Origin: Bretschneidera sinensis
Taxonomy: Eukaryota; Streptophyta; Magnoliopsida; Brassicales; Akaniaceae
Reading direction: 5' to 3'
Assembly: GCA_023935145.1 (NCBI GenBank)
Contig: CM043698.1
Location: forward strand, 62,277,501 to 62,341,500
DNA: 64,000 bases
Shown one piece after another: positions 1-10,125 of the stretch; the first letter of the stretch is position 1; every line of letters begins with the position of its first letter. The position numbers were made by a program, and so were the translations under genes. The notes below the pieces were generated by a model, which saw nothing but the letters and a program-made list of their open reading frames with translations, had not been told where the DNA came from and made no database searches.

Positions 1-603
1 TCCTCCTCCTCTTGATCAGCAACTTGAGCATCTACTTCTTGCTGCTGATTTTTGCTTTTGCAAACACAGCTTCATGACCTTGTTGGTTACACTTGCTGCA
101 TTTTGCATCAGGTCTCCTCCAGCATTTGAAAAGAGGATGACCCTTTCTGCCACAGTATTGGCATGGAGGATGATTTCCCTTCGTACCTCCATTCTTATTC
201 TTGTTGCTGTTTGCTGTAGCATCGCCACTTGCAGCAAAAATATTTTTGTTATTCTTCCTCATTTTCCAGCCTTCTTGATGCTTGACCGGCAGTGCTCCTT
301 CAACGACTCCTTCTTGCCTCATAACCCTTCTTTGCTCTTGTGCTTATAAAGCATTTACAAGCTCTGCCAAGGTAATCTTGGACAGATCCTTCTCCAAGGT
401 TGTAATGGTTGCCTCAAATTTTTCAGGCACCGTTACTAGGATTTTTTCAACAATCCTTGAGTCAGGTAGATTAGAACTAAGCAGTCTTACCTTATTGGTA
501 ATGCTTAGAAGTTTGTCAGAATACTCTTTAATGGTTTCTGATTCCTTCATTTTCTGCAGTTCAAAATCTGATAGTTGTCTCCATCAAAAACTGGTGGAGC
601 CAT
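1..603 (-). pseudogene. Copia gag fragment with two zinc knuckles (degenerate)
   Basis: Minus-strand gag. The start is MAPPVFDGDNYQI at 601-603, just downstream of the primer-binding site, as in Tnt1-like Copia gag. It then jumps directly into the UBN2-type gag region (KMKESETIKEYSDKLL), so roughly the first third of gag is deleted and the frame shifts. Further on are a CCHC knuckle (CQYCGRKGHPLFKC) and a second knuckle that keeps CSKC and the histidine but lacks its last cysteine. The protein would package element RNA into virus-like particles, but this copy cannot encode a normal Gag. The reading frame continues past the window edge. Confidence 0.75.
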
Positions 604-670
604 TGATGAAAAACTGGATTCTTCTTCCATTAGAACACTCAAATGAACTCACAGATCCCTCAAGAATATA

Positions 671-682
671 GCTCTGATACCA
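671..682 (-). other. Primer-binding site of Copia H
   Basis: The complement of TGGTATCAGAGC, matching the 3' end of initiator tRNA-Met. It lies two bases internal to the LTR end at 685, the normal place for first-strand priming in Copia elements. Confidence 0.85.
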
Positions 683-684
683 AT

Positions 685-998
685 TGTTAGTTTTAAAGAA
701 TAAAAGAACAATGAGATTACTTAGAACAAGGAAAGAAATAAGAGGAAGATAAACTGGAACTCAAACTTACTGAATTCAATTATCATAATGCATCAAGCTT
801 ACATTATATAAAAAACTGAAAAGTAAAGTGCAGAAAAAGTAAACAAAAACAAATAACATATGATACAACACACATGGGGTAGAGAACATGGGGTAGTAAC
901 TAGTAAACATGGAGTAGTGGTACAGTTAACATGGAGTAGTGGTACAGCTGATTCTGATGCAAATATGGTACAGCTGATTCTGATGCAAATATCCAATA
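685..998 (-). repeat. 5' LTR of Copia H
   Basis: About 314 bp. The inner end is a good terminus (TGTTAG on the + strand). The outer end reads TATTGGATATTTGC on the minus strand, a TG-to-TA change of the usual start. An internal tandem of about 20-25 bp (cagctgattctgatgcaaat) appears twice near 950-990. Confidence 0.7.
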
Positions 999-1078
999 GA
1001 TACTTTGCTGTTAATATATAGGGGGTCACCGTGTTATATTCAAAATGCTTTCTCCTTGCCATTTTCTTTTTATTTCAA

Positions 1079-1297
1079 GTGGGTCCATTGTACTTTTTTC
1101 GCCTGGAAAATTGTTAGACATAATGTGTTCCATCAAATTTGCAGTCTCACCCATCACTAAGTTCTTGATAATGAGATGGAAAACATGACCATGTGATCCT
1201 TCATATGGTTATGTCTCCCAACAAAATCTACCCTAATGCCTCTACGCCACTCACTCCACATTTCAAAAATTTTGCAAAGTTCTTTTATCTATATATA
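1079..1297 (+). promoter_or_regulatory. SAUR1 promoter with auxin-type motifs and TATA box
   Basis: In order: GGTCCAT (1082-1088, the AuxRR-core motif), CATATGG (1202-1208), TGTCTC (1212-1217, the classic auxin response element), and a TATA box TATATATA (1290-1297). The same order and spacing recur upstream of SAUR2, SAUR3, SAUR4 and SAUR5, which supports a functional module. Copia H inserted about 80 bp upstream of the GGTCCAT block. Confidence 0.75.
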
Positions 1298-1419
1298 CAC
1301 ATATACGTATTATGTCCACAACCAAACCTAGTCCTCAAAATCACTACTAGCAGAAGCTTTCACTCTTTTCCCAAGTCATTTAAATCTTCATCGTCCTCTA
1401 CAGTGATCACAATATAACA

Positions 1420-1707
1420 ATGGCTATCTGCTTGCCTGGTGCTAAACAAATTCTTCGCAGATCAAGTTTCTCTAGAAATCATCCAACACCCCTAGATGTT
1501 CCAAAAGGATACTTTGCGGTTTATGTTGGGGAGAACCAAAAGAAGAGATTTATAATTCCAATATCGTTCTTGAGTCAGCCTTCATTTCAAGAGTTGCTAT
1601 GCATGGCAGAGGAAGAATTTGGCGATGATCATCCAATGGGTGGTCTCACAATTCCATGCACAGAAGATATCTTCATTGATCTCACTTCTCGCTTAAATGG
1701 ATTATGA
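1420..1707 (+). CDS. SAUR family auxin-responsive protein (SAUR1 of this array)
   Basis: Intronless 95-residue protein. The N-terminus [19 protein letters not shown] is basic and could bind calmodulin, as reported for SAURs. The SAUR core runs from [14 protein letters not shown] (about residues 25-38) through [14 protein letters not shown] to [15 protein letters not shown], with no gaps. One unusual residue is Asp in FGDDHPMGG, where paralogues have FGYDHP. The ATG follows the conserved array leader ending in aatataaca. The family (SAUR19-24 and X10A-like type) inhibits PP2C.D phosphatases and so sustains plasma-membrane proton pumping and cell elongation. Expression is expected to be auxin-induced from the upstream motifs. 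SAUR4 (41122) is the closest paralogue, and its flanks match too. Confidence 0.95.
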   Translation: MAICLPGAKQILRRSSFSRNHPTPLDVPKGYFAVYVGENQKKRFIIPISFLSQPSFQELLCMAEEEFGDDHPMGGLTIPCTEDIFIDLTSRLNGL

Positions 1708-2651
1708 TATATGTTCACGAATTAGGATAAATCTGAAGAGACAATTTTGTTGATTCTTGTATATACTTTCCTTTTTTGCAGAAAGAGATCGGACTGAAAT
1801 TGTCTACCCAGAGAAAAAGATACTAATAGGAACAAATGTAGTTTTTTTGGCATTTTAGATCAATTGTAAAGTTAGAACATCAGTTAAGAATCAAATTCGT
1901 TTTGCAGCACTTCAAATCAAAGTTTTCCATATGATTCATTTGCTAGTGTCTTACATTTATCAGTGTAATAAATTTTCATTATTTACATTTTTGAAGAAAA
2001 ATAGAATATTGAGATTCATTCATCTTGCTAATTACTAATACTTATTTAAACCAGGAATCAGCTACAATACTGAACAAATTATTGGACAATGAGAAAATTA
2101 GAAAGGAATATCTAAAGAGCAGTTGATTTGCAAGAAATCACTGTGAGTAGATGACTTGGGATCTAAACTTAAACAATCTAATTAACATGGGATATGATGT
2201 CCTTTATTGACATGAATGAAATGTGTGGCTCAAGATGGAAGACTTCAAATATTCAGCTTTGAAGAAATTGGATAAAGATAGAGAGACGAGAGATGTTTTT
2301 TGGCTATTTGATCTTATGGAATCAATTCTGTTACATTTAATCATATACTACCCATGTGAAAGTTTGAATATTTCCATCATCAGCTAAAATCTTAAAACTC
2401 TCTTCTTTGTGTTCTCTCCACAACACAAGTTTATTCTTATAGTAGTTTTCTAGGGGGTTTTTTTTTCATCTTTTCAAGTAGAAGAATGTTCTTATCCTAT
2501 GTAATGTTAGGAAATAAAGGGAGAGAGAACCCTGCAAGTTTCCCTTAAGGTGGTTCATTGTAGGGTTCTCTATATCCGTAGGCTTTCATGTAAAACACAG
2601 TTCATGGTCTCTGCTACTACAAGGTTTTTCTCAAATTTCTTTCATATTTTT
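1708..2651 (+). other. SAUR1 3' flank and inter-SAUR repeat copy
   Basis: No gene is supported. The sequence is closely similar to the SAUR4 3' flank (41410-42360). From about 2395 it contains one of four copies of an inter-SAUR repeat with a hairpin arm pair (gagaaccctgcaa near 2526 and ttgtagggttctc near 2558). Copia A interrupts this repeat at 2652. Confidence 0.6.
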
Positions 2652-3610
2652 TGTTGTTATTTATCTAAGTTTCAAACATATCCAAACATGGTCTCAGGTT
2701 GGTTAAACTCCAAACTAAATGTGGAGTATCAAAGTTCAGCAAGTCTAATGCCTGCACACATGTGTGTGGTAAATTTTTGAGCATGGGAAGGTCATGCACA
2801 CTGCTGTGCAAACTTCTGTACACAGGCAGGAAGTGTGCGCAATGCAGCAGAAGGCAGCAGCATCAGGTCTGGACGCGCCGCGCACGCCCAGCTCTGCACC
2901 TCACAGCATGCACGCCATTAGGGACAGCCCCAGAACCGCACAGCCCATGCCCAGCGCCGCACCGCCCAGGCACACCGCTGCACACATAGGTAGCAAGCTT
3001 CAAGGCTCTCCAAAAGTGTGTGCGCAAGTACAAAATGCATAACACCACTTAGGAAAGTAATGAAGGGCCAAGATTGAGCAATGATCAAGATCAAAGGGAG
3101 GAGAATGAATCTCAAGAATGTCTAAGAATTGAGAGGCTATAAAAGGGGTTCTCAAGAGCTCATTTCATAAAATATACAACACACATACAAGAGAGATTTG
3201 TGACATTATGAGATCATTGTAAACACTTAGAGAGAATTGTGTAGAGTGACAAACACAAGAGGGACTCTTTGTTAGGCTGGTTGTAAAGAAAAGAGGATAG
3301 TATAAAATTGATAGAAAACTTTGTAATAGGACTATCACTTTCTAGTTCTCTTCTTGTTTCTTCAAGAACTTGGATTCTTGAAGAGGATTGCTGTAACTTT
3401 TTAATAACCATTAAGATAGTGCAGAGAGTTCGGAAGAACTCACAGGGATGTAGGCACATTGTCGAACCTCGATAACAATTTTTTTTCTTCTTTTCTTTCT
3501 TTGATTTTCTGTTCTTGTGTTCGATTGTTGTTTTTCTTTCTACAAGTCATTCAAGACTTGGGTGTTTGGAAGATCACCACCTAGGCATCTTATCAAGTTG
3601 ATTTCCAACA
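2652..3610 (+). repeat. 5' LTR of Copia A
   Basis: 959 bp from TGTTGTTATTT to TTTCCAACA. It contains a TATA box TATAAAA at 3138-3144 for element transcription. A CA- and GC-rich tract (about 2745-3000) gives accidental open frames in several phases. Confidence 0.9.
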
Positions 3611-3611
3611 G

Positions 3612-3623
3612 TGGTATCAGAGC
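3612..3623 (+). other. Primer-binding site of Copia A
   Basis: TGGTATCAGAGC one base after the LTR end, complementary to initiator tRNA-Met. Confidence 0.9.
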
Positions 3624-3850
3624 TCAGCAGCTAGTTATCGGAACAAGAAGTAGAAGGTACGGAGCCAAGACTCCAAGAATCAAAGATCAAACTTCTTGGG
3701 TGAATCAAAAACGGTGTAAAGATCAAGATCTGGTCGTGTTCTTGAAAGTTGATTCAAGAACGGTGTTAAAGATCCATCTTCGATCTGTGTTCTTGAGGTT
3801 GAGGAAAGCAGTTGTGGTTAGTGCACAAATCTGGGATCTTTTTCGCAAAG

Positions 3851-6800
3851 ATTGCTTCAAATTTCTGTGTGGAGAAGTTTGATGGAGAGGTGGACTTTGC
3901 CCTATGGAAGCGGAAGATTAAGGCGGTTCTCGTGTAGCAGAAAGTGGACTTGGCTATTGGAGAAGATGATGCTTTTCCAGCAAGTGTCACGGAGGACCAG
4001 CGGACCGAGATGAAGAAGATGGCCTATAGCACCATTTTCTTGCACATGTTGGATGGTGTCACAAGGGAGTACGGTGACTCGAAGGATCCGATTGTCATAT
4101 GGAAGAAACTAGATGAGTTGTTTCTTACCAAAACTCTCCCTAACAAAATTTATCTTCTTAAAAGAATCTTTGCTTTTAAAATGGACCCTAGTAAAGAGTT
4201 ACAAGATAATCTTGATGTCTTTAATAAGCTAGTTCAAGATTTGAATAGCTGTAGCATTTCTTTTCTGGATGAACAATTGGCTGTTATTTTGTTAAATTAA
4301 CTTCCTGATTGCTTTGACAATTTGATTAATGCAATTGAGTATGGGAGAGATAGTTTGACAAAAGAGATTGTGATCAATGCCATAAGGGCACATGATTTCA
4401 AAACCAAGATGAATGAGACATCAAGTGTTGAAGGGCTATTCGTAAGAGGAAGGCCAGCAGCTCGGAATGGCCGTAGCACTCATGGCAGCTACCAGGAGAA
4501 ATCAAGAGGTAAAAGGCAGAGCCATGGGAGATCTCACTCCAAGATAAGACATGGAGGAGGAAGGAGATGTTTCTACTGCAATAAGGAGGGTCATTTCAGG
4601 AAAGATTGCAAGAAGAGGATGTGAGATGAGAGAAGAAGCTATACCAACAATAGAGAGGCTTCGGTTGCCAAGGGAGAACAGCACGATGATGTGCTTGTTG
4701 TGTGCTCAAATTTGAGCAAGAGGCAAGGCAGCAGAAAGTGGATTCTTGATTCCGGGTGCACCTACCATATGCGCCCTCACAAAGAATGGTTCAAGAATTT
4801 CAAGGAGATCAATTAGGGAAGAGTCTTCTTGGGGAATGACAATTCTTGCCAAGTGAGAGGGATTGGAGACATCCAATTGAGGATGTTTGATGGAGTCACA
4901 AGGCTGCTGTGAAATGTGAGGTATCTTCCAGATTTGAAGAGAAATTTGATCTCATTGGGGCAAGTTGATTCCATGGGGTACATATGCAAATTAGAGGGAG
5001 GAAAGATCAAGGTGGCCAAGGGATCTTTGGTAGTGATCAAGGTGGTCAAGGGATCTTTGGTAGTGATTAAGGCAGCAAGAAACGATGGACTCTATGAGAT
5101 GATTGGAGAAATATAAACCAATGATCAAGCAGCAAGCTTGATGGTTGAGCTAGACAAGGCAGCCCTTTGGCACACTCGCTTGGGACACATGAGCGAAAAG
5201 GGCCTGCAAGTGCTTAGCAAGGGAGGTCTACTTGGTGGTGACAAAGTAGAGAAACTGGATTTCTGTGAGAGCTGTGTTCTTGGGAAGCAACACCGGGTCA
5301 GCTTCAACACCGGAGTGCACAAGTCTAAGGGGATCCTTGATTACATTCATTCGGACCTTTGGGAAGCAGCAAGAACACCAACACAGGGAGGTAACTTTTA
5401 CTTTCTGTCTTGAATTGATGATTATTCAAGCAAGGTTTGGGTTTATTTGGTGAAAAATAAATCAGATGCATTGAATAAGTTAGTGGTGTGGAAAGGGCTG
5501 GTTGAGACTCAAATGAGTAGAGTAGTTAAGGAGACAAGAACCGATAATGGCTTAGAAATTTTTAACCAAGAAATTGATCAATTCTGTAGGTTAAATGGCA
5601 TTCTAAGACATAGGATGGTTGTGGAAACCCCTCCGCAAAATGGAGTTGCTGAGTGGATGAATAAGACCCTTATGGAGAAGGTTAGGTGCATGCTAATAGG
5701 ATCCGGGTTACCAAAATATTTTTGGGGAGAAGCTGTAGCAACAGCTGCATACTTGGTGAATAGATCACCCTCTAGAGTAATAGAGCTCAAGACTCCCATG
5801 GAGATGTGGAGTGGAAAACCCCCTGAGTTGGACAACCTTAGAACTTTTGGGTATGCTGTGTATGCACAACAAAAGGATGATAGACTTAGCCCAGGATCTA
5901 GAAAATGTGTGTTTCTAGGATATGGGGAATGGGTTAAGGGATATAGGCTGTAGTCCTTAGAAAAAAAGGGCATGAAACTGATTGTAAGTAGGGATGTTGT
6001 CTTTAATGAATTATTATTTCCCTACTTGGAGAAAACTAACCCTGCAGGGGCTAGTGAGCAAACCAAACCGGAAGTTGTGGAGCATTGCATCAAGGAGAAC
6101 TCGGTTCAGGTAGAGCATATGAGGCAAGAGGGTTTGGAGCAAGTAGAGCCCTTGGATGAAGGCCAAGAAGCTCAAGAAACTCAAGAAGAAGCTGAATAAG
6201 AAGAGGTTGATACAGTAAATAACTACCAGCTCATAAGAAACCGGGGAAAGAGAGTGGTTTGACCACCCTTGAGATATAGGTTTGCAAATGCTGCAGATGC
6301 AGCAGCTCCTTGGATAGAATGAGGGATGGCTGAACCAGAAACTTACACGGATGCCATGGAGTGTAAGGATTCATCAAAGTGACAGCTGGCTATGGAGGAA
6401 GAAATGGACTCTTTGATGGAGAACAACTTTTAGGAATTGGTGAAAATTCCAGGAAAGCAAAAAGTTATGGAATGTAAGTGCACTTACAAGATCAAAGAAG
6501 GGTACTTTCCAAGAGATGAAGTCCAGAACAAGGCTAAGCTGGTGGCGATTGGGTTCACAAGAAGAGAAGACATAGGTTTCACAGAAACTTTCTCACCTAG
6601 ACACAAGGTGGAGAAGATGGTGAGTATCCTCACCTATGTCATTGATGGGCTGTTGGGTTGGAGCAGCATGGAGAGGATAAATAAATTAAAGGCTCAACTC
6701 AGTGAGGAGTTTGAGATGAAGGATCTTGGCCATGCATTAAAGATCTTTAGGATGTGTATCATCTGGGAAAGGGAGAGAAACAGATTGAAGATCTCTCAAA

Positions 6801-7606
6801 CTTCCTACATAGAAAAGATGATATCTAAATTACCTATGGAAGATAGTAAACCAGTGAAGGTCCTGCTTGCTGGTCATTTCAAATTCTCCAGCGATCAATG
6901 TCCAAGATCAGAGGCGAAGAAGAAGGAAATGGAGAAAGTCCCTTACTCTAGTGTTGTTGGTTCTGTTATGTACACCATGGTGAGCACTAGACCGGACATT
7001 GCTCATGCAATGAGTGTTTTCAGCAGGTTTATGAGTAATCTCGGAAAGGATCACTGGCTTGGGACGAAGTGGTTGCTGAGGTATTTGAAGGGAAGCCCAG
7101 AAGTAGGGCTGGTGTATGAGAAGAGAGGTAATGCAATCTACCTTGAATGGTTTGCAGATTCAGACTATGGAGCAGACCGGGATAAAAAGAGATCGATTAC
7201 CTCCTACTTCTTCAACTTAAACGGATGTTGTGTAAGTTGGAAGGCTCAGTTGTAGCCAGTGGTAGCACTCTCAACAACTGAGGCTGAGTACATAGCTGCT
7301 ACGGAGGCCATTAAAGAAGCTATGTGCTGCAAAGAGTTGCTTGAAGAGTTGAAGGTACTAGATGAGTAGGTTGTGGGATTTTCGGATAGTCAAAGTGCCT
7401 TGCACTTATGTAAAAATCCAGTGTTCCATGAGAGGACAAAGCACATGGATGTTTGGTATTATTTCATTCGGGAAAATGTTACGAAAGGATGCATCCATGT
7501 GGACAAGGTTGCCACGGAAGAAAATCTTGCGGACTTGGGTACTAAAGTTTTACCTCTAAGTAAGTTCAATCATTGCCTTGAATTACTTAGGATTGGAGTT
7601 GGTTAA
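3851..7606 (+). pseudogene. Copia A gag-pol, degenerate, RT core deleted
   Basis: Gag, protease, integrase, RT and RNase H remnants in the usual Copia order. The start codon is ATT (3851) where copy C has ATG. Recognisable parts are a zinc knuckle (CFYCNKEGHFRKDC), protease WILDSGCTYH, and an integrase with its zinc region (HTRLGHMSEKG, CESCVLG) and TDNG and GVAEWMN segments. RT is reduced: after ETFSPRHKVEKMV the sequence goes directly to ILTYVIDGLL, so about 115 residues including the first catalytic Asp are gone and YVDD has become YVID. The end is RNase H (SDSQSALHLCKNP). At least ten in-frame stops are present, many of them CAG-to-TAG or TGG-to-TAG/TGA when compared with B and C. It is not translatable as Pol. 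Confidence 0.9.
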
Positions 7607-7689
7607 TTGGTAACTCAAGATGAGTTTGGATCCCGAAGCTTTCTGCACAATGGTTCAGGTTTTTTGAACACTTAGACAAAGGTAGAGAT

Positions 7690-8648
7690 TGTTGTTATTT
7701 GTCTAAGATTCAAACATGTCCAAACATGGTCTAAGTTTGGTTAAACTCCAAACTAAATGTGGAGTATCAAATTTCAGCAAGTCTAATGGCTGCACACATG
7801 TGTGTGCTCAAGTTTTGAGCATGGGAAGGTTATGCACACTGCTGTGCAAACTTCTGCACACAGGTAGGAAGTGTGCGCACTACAGCAGAAGGCAGCAGCA
7901 TCAGGTCTGGGTGCGCCGCGCATGCCCAGCGCCTCACCTCATAGCATGCACGCCATCAGGAATAGACCCAGTACCACACCGCCCATGTCCAGCACCACAC
8001 CGCCCAGGCACACTGCTGCACACATAGGCAGCAAGCTTCAAGGCTCTCCAAAAGTGTGTGCGCAAGTCCAAAACACACAGCACCACTTAGGAAAGTAATG
8101 AAGGGCCAAGATTGAGAAATGATCAAGATCAAAGGGAGGACAATGAATCTCAAGAATTTACAAGAATTGAGAGGCTATAAAAGGGGTTCTCAAGACCTCA
8201 TTTCATAAAATATACAACACACATACAAGAGAGATTTGTGACATTGTGAGATCATTGTAAACACTAAGAGAGAATTGTGTAGAGTGACAAACACAAGAGG
8301 GACTCTTTGTTAGGCTGGTTGTAAAGAAGAGAGGATAGTATAGAATTGATAGAAAACTTTGTAATAGGACTATCACTTTCTAGTTCTCTTCTTGTTTCTT
8401 CAAGAACTTGGATTCTTGAAGAGGATTGCTGTAACATTGTAAGAACCATTAAGATAGTGCAGAGAGTTCGGAGGAACTCACGGGGACGTAGGCACATTGT
8501 CAAACCTCGATAACAATTGTTTGTCTTCTTTTCTTTCTTTGATTTTCTGTTCTTGTGTTCGATTGCTGTTTTTCTTTCTACAAGTCATTCAAGACTTGGG
8601 TGTTTGGAAGATCACCACCTAGGCATCTTGTCAAGGTGATTTTCAACA
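7690..8648 (+). repeat. 3' LTR of Copia A
   Basis: 959 bp, the same length as the 5' LTR but with many point differences, so the insertion is not recent. The TATA box is at 8176-8182. A purine-rich stretch (acaaaggtagagat) precedes it as the likely polypurine tract. Confidence 0.9.
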
Positions 8649-8970
8649 TTTTATTAATTTTGTGTATTATTCATGCCGGTTAAATTTTAGTTAAGATGTT
8701 AGTTCATGTGATTAATTAATTTGCTGAATGTGAGGAGCACTTCTTCAATTGATTGTTTGACAATCTGGTGTTTTGTATGTTGGATTGGTCTTTCTTTGTA
8801 CTGAAAGTAGAAAGAAAGAAAAAACAATTTACAGGGGAGGGGATCATTCTTGCACATCCGTTTAATCAAGTTCTGCTTACGAAATTAAAAAACTAAAAGA
8901 GAAAGTAAAGAAAGGTCAGAAGCTTTCAAGGCATCTTCCTCTTCTTATTGATGATGGATAAAATATTTTT
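8649..8970. other. Inter-SAUR DNA between Copia A and Copia B
   Basis: 322 bp of original intergenic sequence, closely similar to 44590-44865. No gene is supported. It separates two opposite-strand members of the same Copia family. Confidence 0.7.
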
Positions 8971-10043
8971 CATTGGAAATCACCTTGACAAGATGCCCAG
9001 GTGGTGATCTTCCAAACACCCAAGCCTAGAATGACTTGTAGAAAGAATTGGAATAAAAAACAGGAACAAAAAATTAAAGAAAGAAAGAAGACAAACAATT
9101 GTTATCAAGGTTTGGCAATGTGCCTACGTCCCCGTGAATTCCTCTGAACTCTCTGCACTAAATCAATGGTTCTTACAAGTTTACGGTAATCCTCTTCAAG
9201 AAGCCAAGTTCTTAAAGAGACCAAGAGAAGAAAGAAGAAGATGAGAACTAACTATGCTCCCTCTCTAATCTAGTCTTCTCTCTCTTTTACAACCAGCCTC
9301 ACTACAAAGAGTCCCTCTTGTGTTTATGTCTCTCACACAATTCTCTCTATGTGTTTATAATTGATCTCACAATGTCACAAACTTGTGTGTTTCTCATCTT
9401 GAAAAATGAGGCTAGGAAACCCCTTTTATAGCCCCTTACTTCTTGGACATTCTTGTGAATCAATCTCCACCCTTTGATCATGATCTCCACTTAATCATGG
9501 CCCTTCATCACTTTCCTAAGTGGTGCTGTGCATTTTGACCTTGCACACACGCACCTAAGAGAGTCCTTATGCATACTGCCTATGTGTTCTTGACTTTTCC
9601 TAGCACCTAGGCACTCAACAGGGCAAGGTACGGTGCTGGGCAGAGTGCCTTTGCAGCAGCTTCTGGGTGGTGCGCCGCTGGAGTTGAGCGGTGATTTGCT
9701 GGTCCGTTCCTGGAGGCATGCACACTGGGCGGTGCGGTGCTGGATTGTGACCAGTGTGGTGCTGGCCCTGTCCCAACAGCACCCATGCTGGACAGTGCGG
9801 TGCTGGCAGATGGGCGGTGAGGTGCTGGTGCACACAGATGCTGCCCTGCAGTGCGCACACTCCATCAGCTTGTGTGCAGAAGTGCACACACCAGTGCGCC
9901 TAGCCTTACCTTGCTCCAAAGTGATGCACACACATATGTGTTGTCTTCTAACTTGCTGAACTTTAATCCTCCAACTTTGGTTTAGACTTTGACCATCTTC
10001 GAACCATGTTTGGACATGTTTGAACCTTAGACAAATACCAACA
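8971..10043 (-). repeat. 3' LTR of Copia B
   Basis: About 1073 bp. The outer terminus is mutated (cattggaaat where tgttggaaat is expected). The TATA box on the minus strand is at 9424-9430. It carries about 52 bp (near 9945-10000) that the 5' LTR lacks. Confidence 0.85.
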
Positions 10044-10125
10044 ATCTCTACCTTTGTCTAAGTGTTCAAAAACCTGAACCATTGTGCAGAAAGCTTTGGG
10101 ATCCAAACTCATCTTGAGTCCTCAA

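Larger units (their letters stand above)
1..998 (-). mobile_element. Copia-type LTR retrotransposon H, 5' end only
   Basis: The 5' part of a Copia element read on the minus strand: LTR (685-998), primer-binding site (671-682), then gag running off the left edge of the window. The right boundary is placed where sequence homologous to the SAUR4 upstream region (near 40690) resumes, at about 999. The rest of gag-pol and the 3' LTR lie outside the window, so completeness cannot be judged. Confidence 0.8.
2652..8648 (+). mobile_element. Full-length Copia retrotransposon A (degenerate)
   Basis: Two 959-bp LTRs flank a primer-binding site and a decayed gag-pol. The flanks read ttttt before and tttta after the element, an imperfect 5-bp target duplication. 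The homologous region near 44535 lacks the element and gives the empty site. Same family as B and C, probably of the Tork/Tnt1-like lineage by protein similarity (inference). The element cannot move itself: start codon, RT and many codons are lost. Confidence 0.9.

Noticed and set aside
2699..3115. Several overlapping open frames on both strands, with relatives at 7716-8153
   Set aside because: Low-complexity GC-rich part of the Copia A LTRs; no start context or recognisable domain.
3612..3623. tRNA-like sequences at TGGTATCAGAGC sites
   Set aside because: Only 12 bases complementary to initiator tRNA-Met; these are primer-binding sites, not tRNA genes.
9491..9931. Minus-strand open frame of 146 codons, with a similar 163-codon frame at 14901-15392
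   Set aside because: Both lie wholly inside the two LTRs of Copia B, in a GC- and CA-rich tract open in several frames. Their similarity is LTR identity, with no protein-coding signal.
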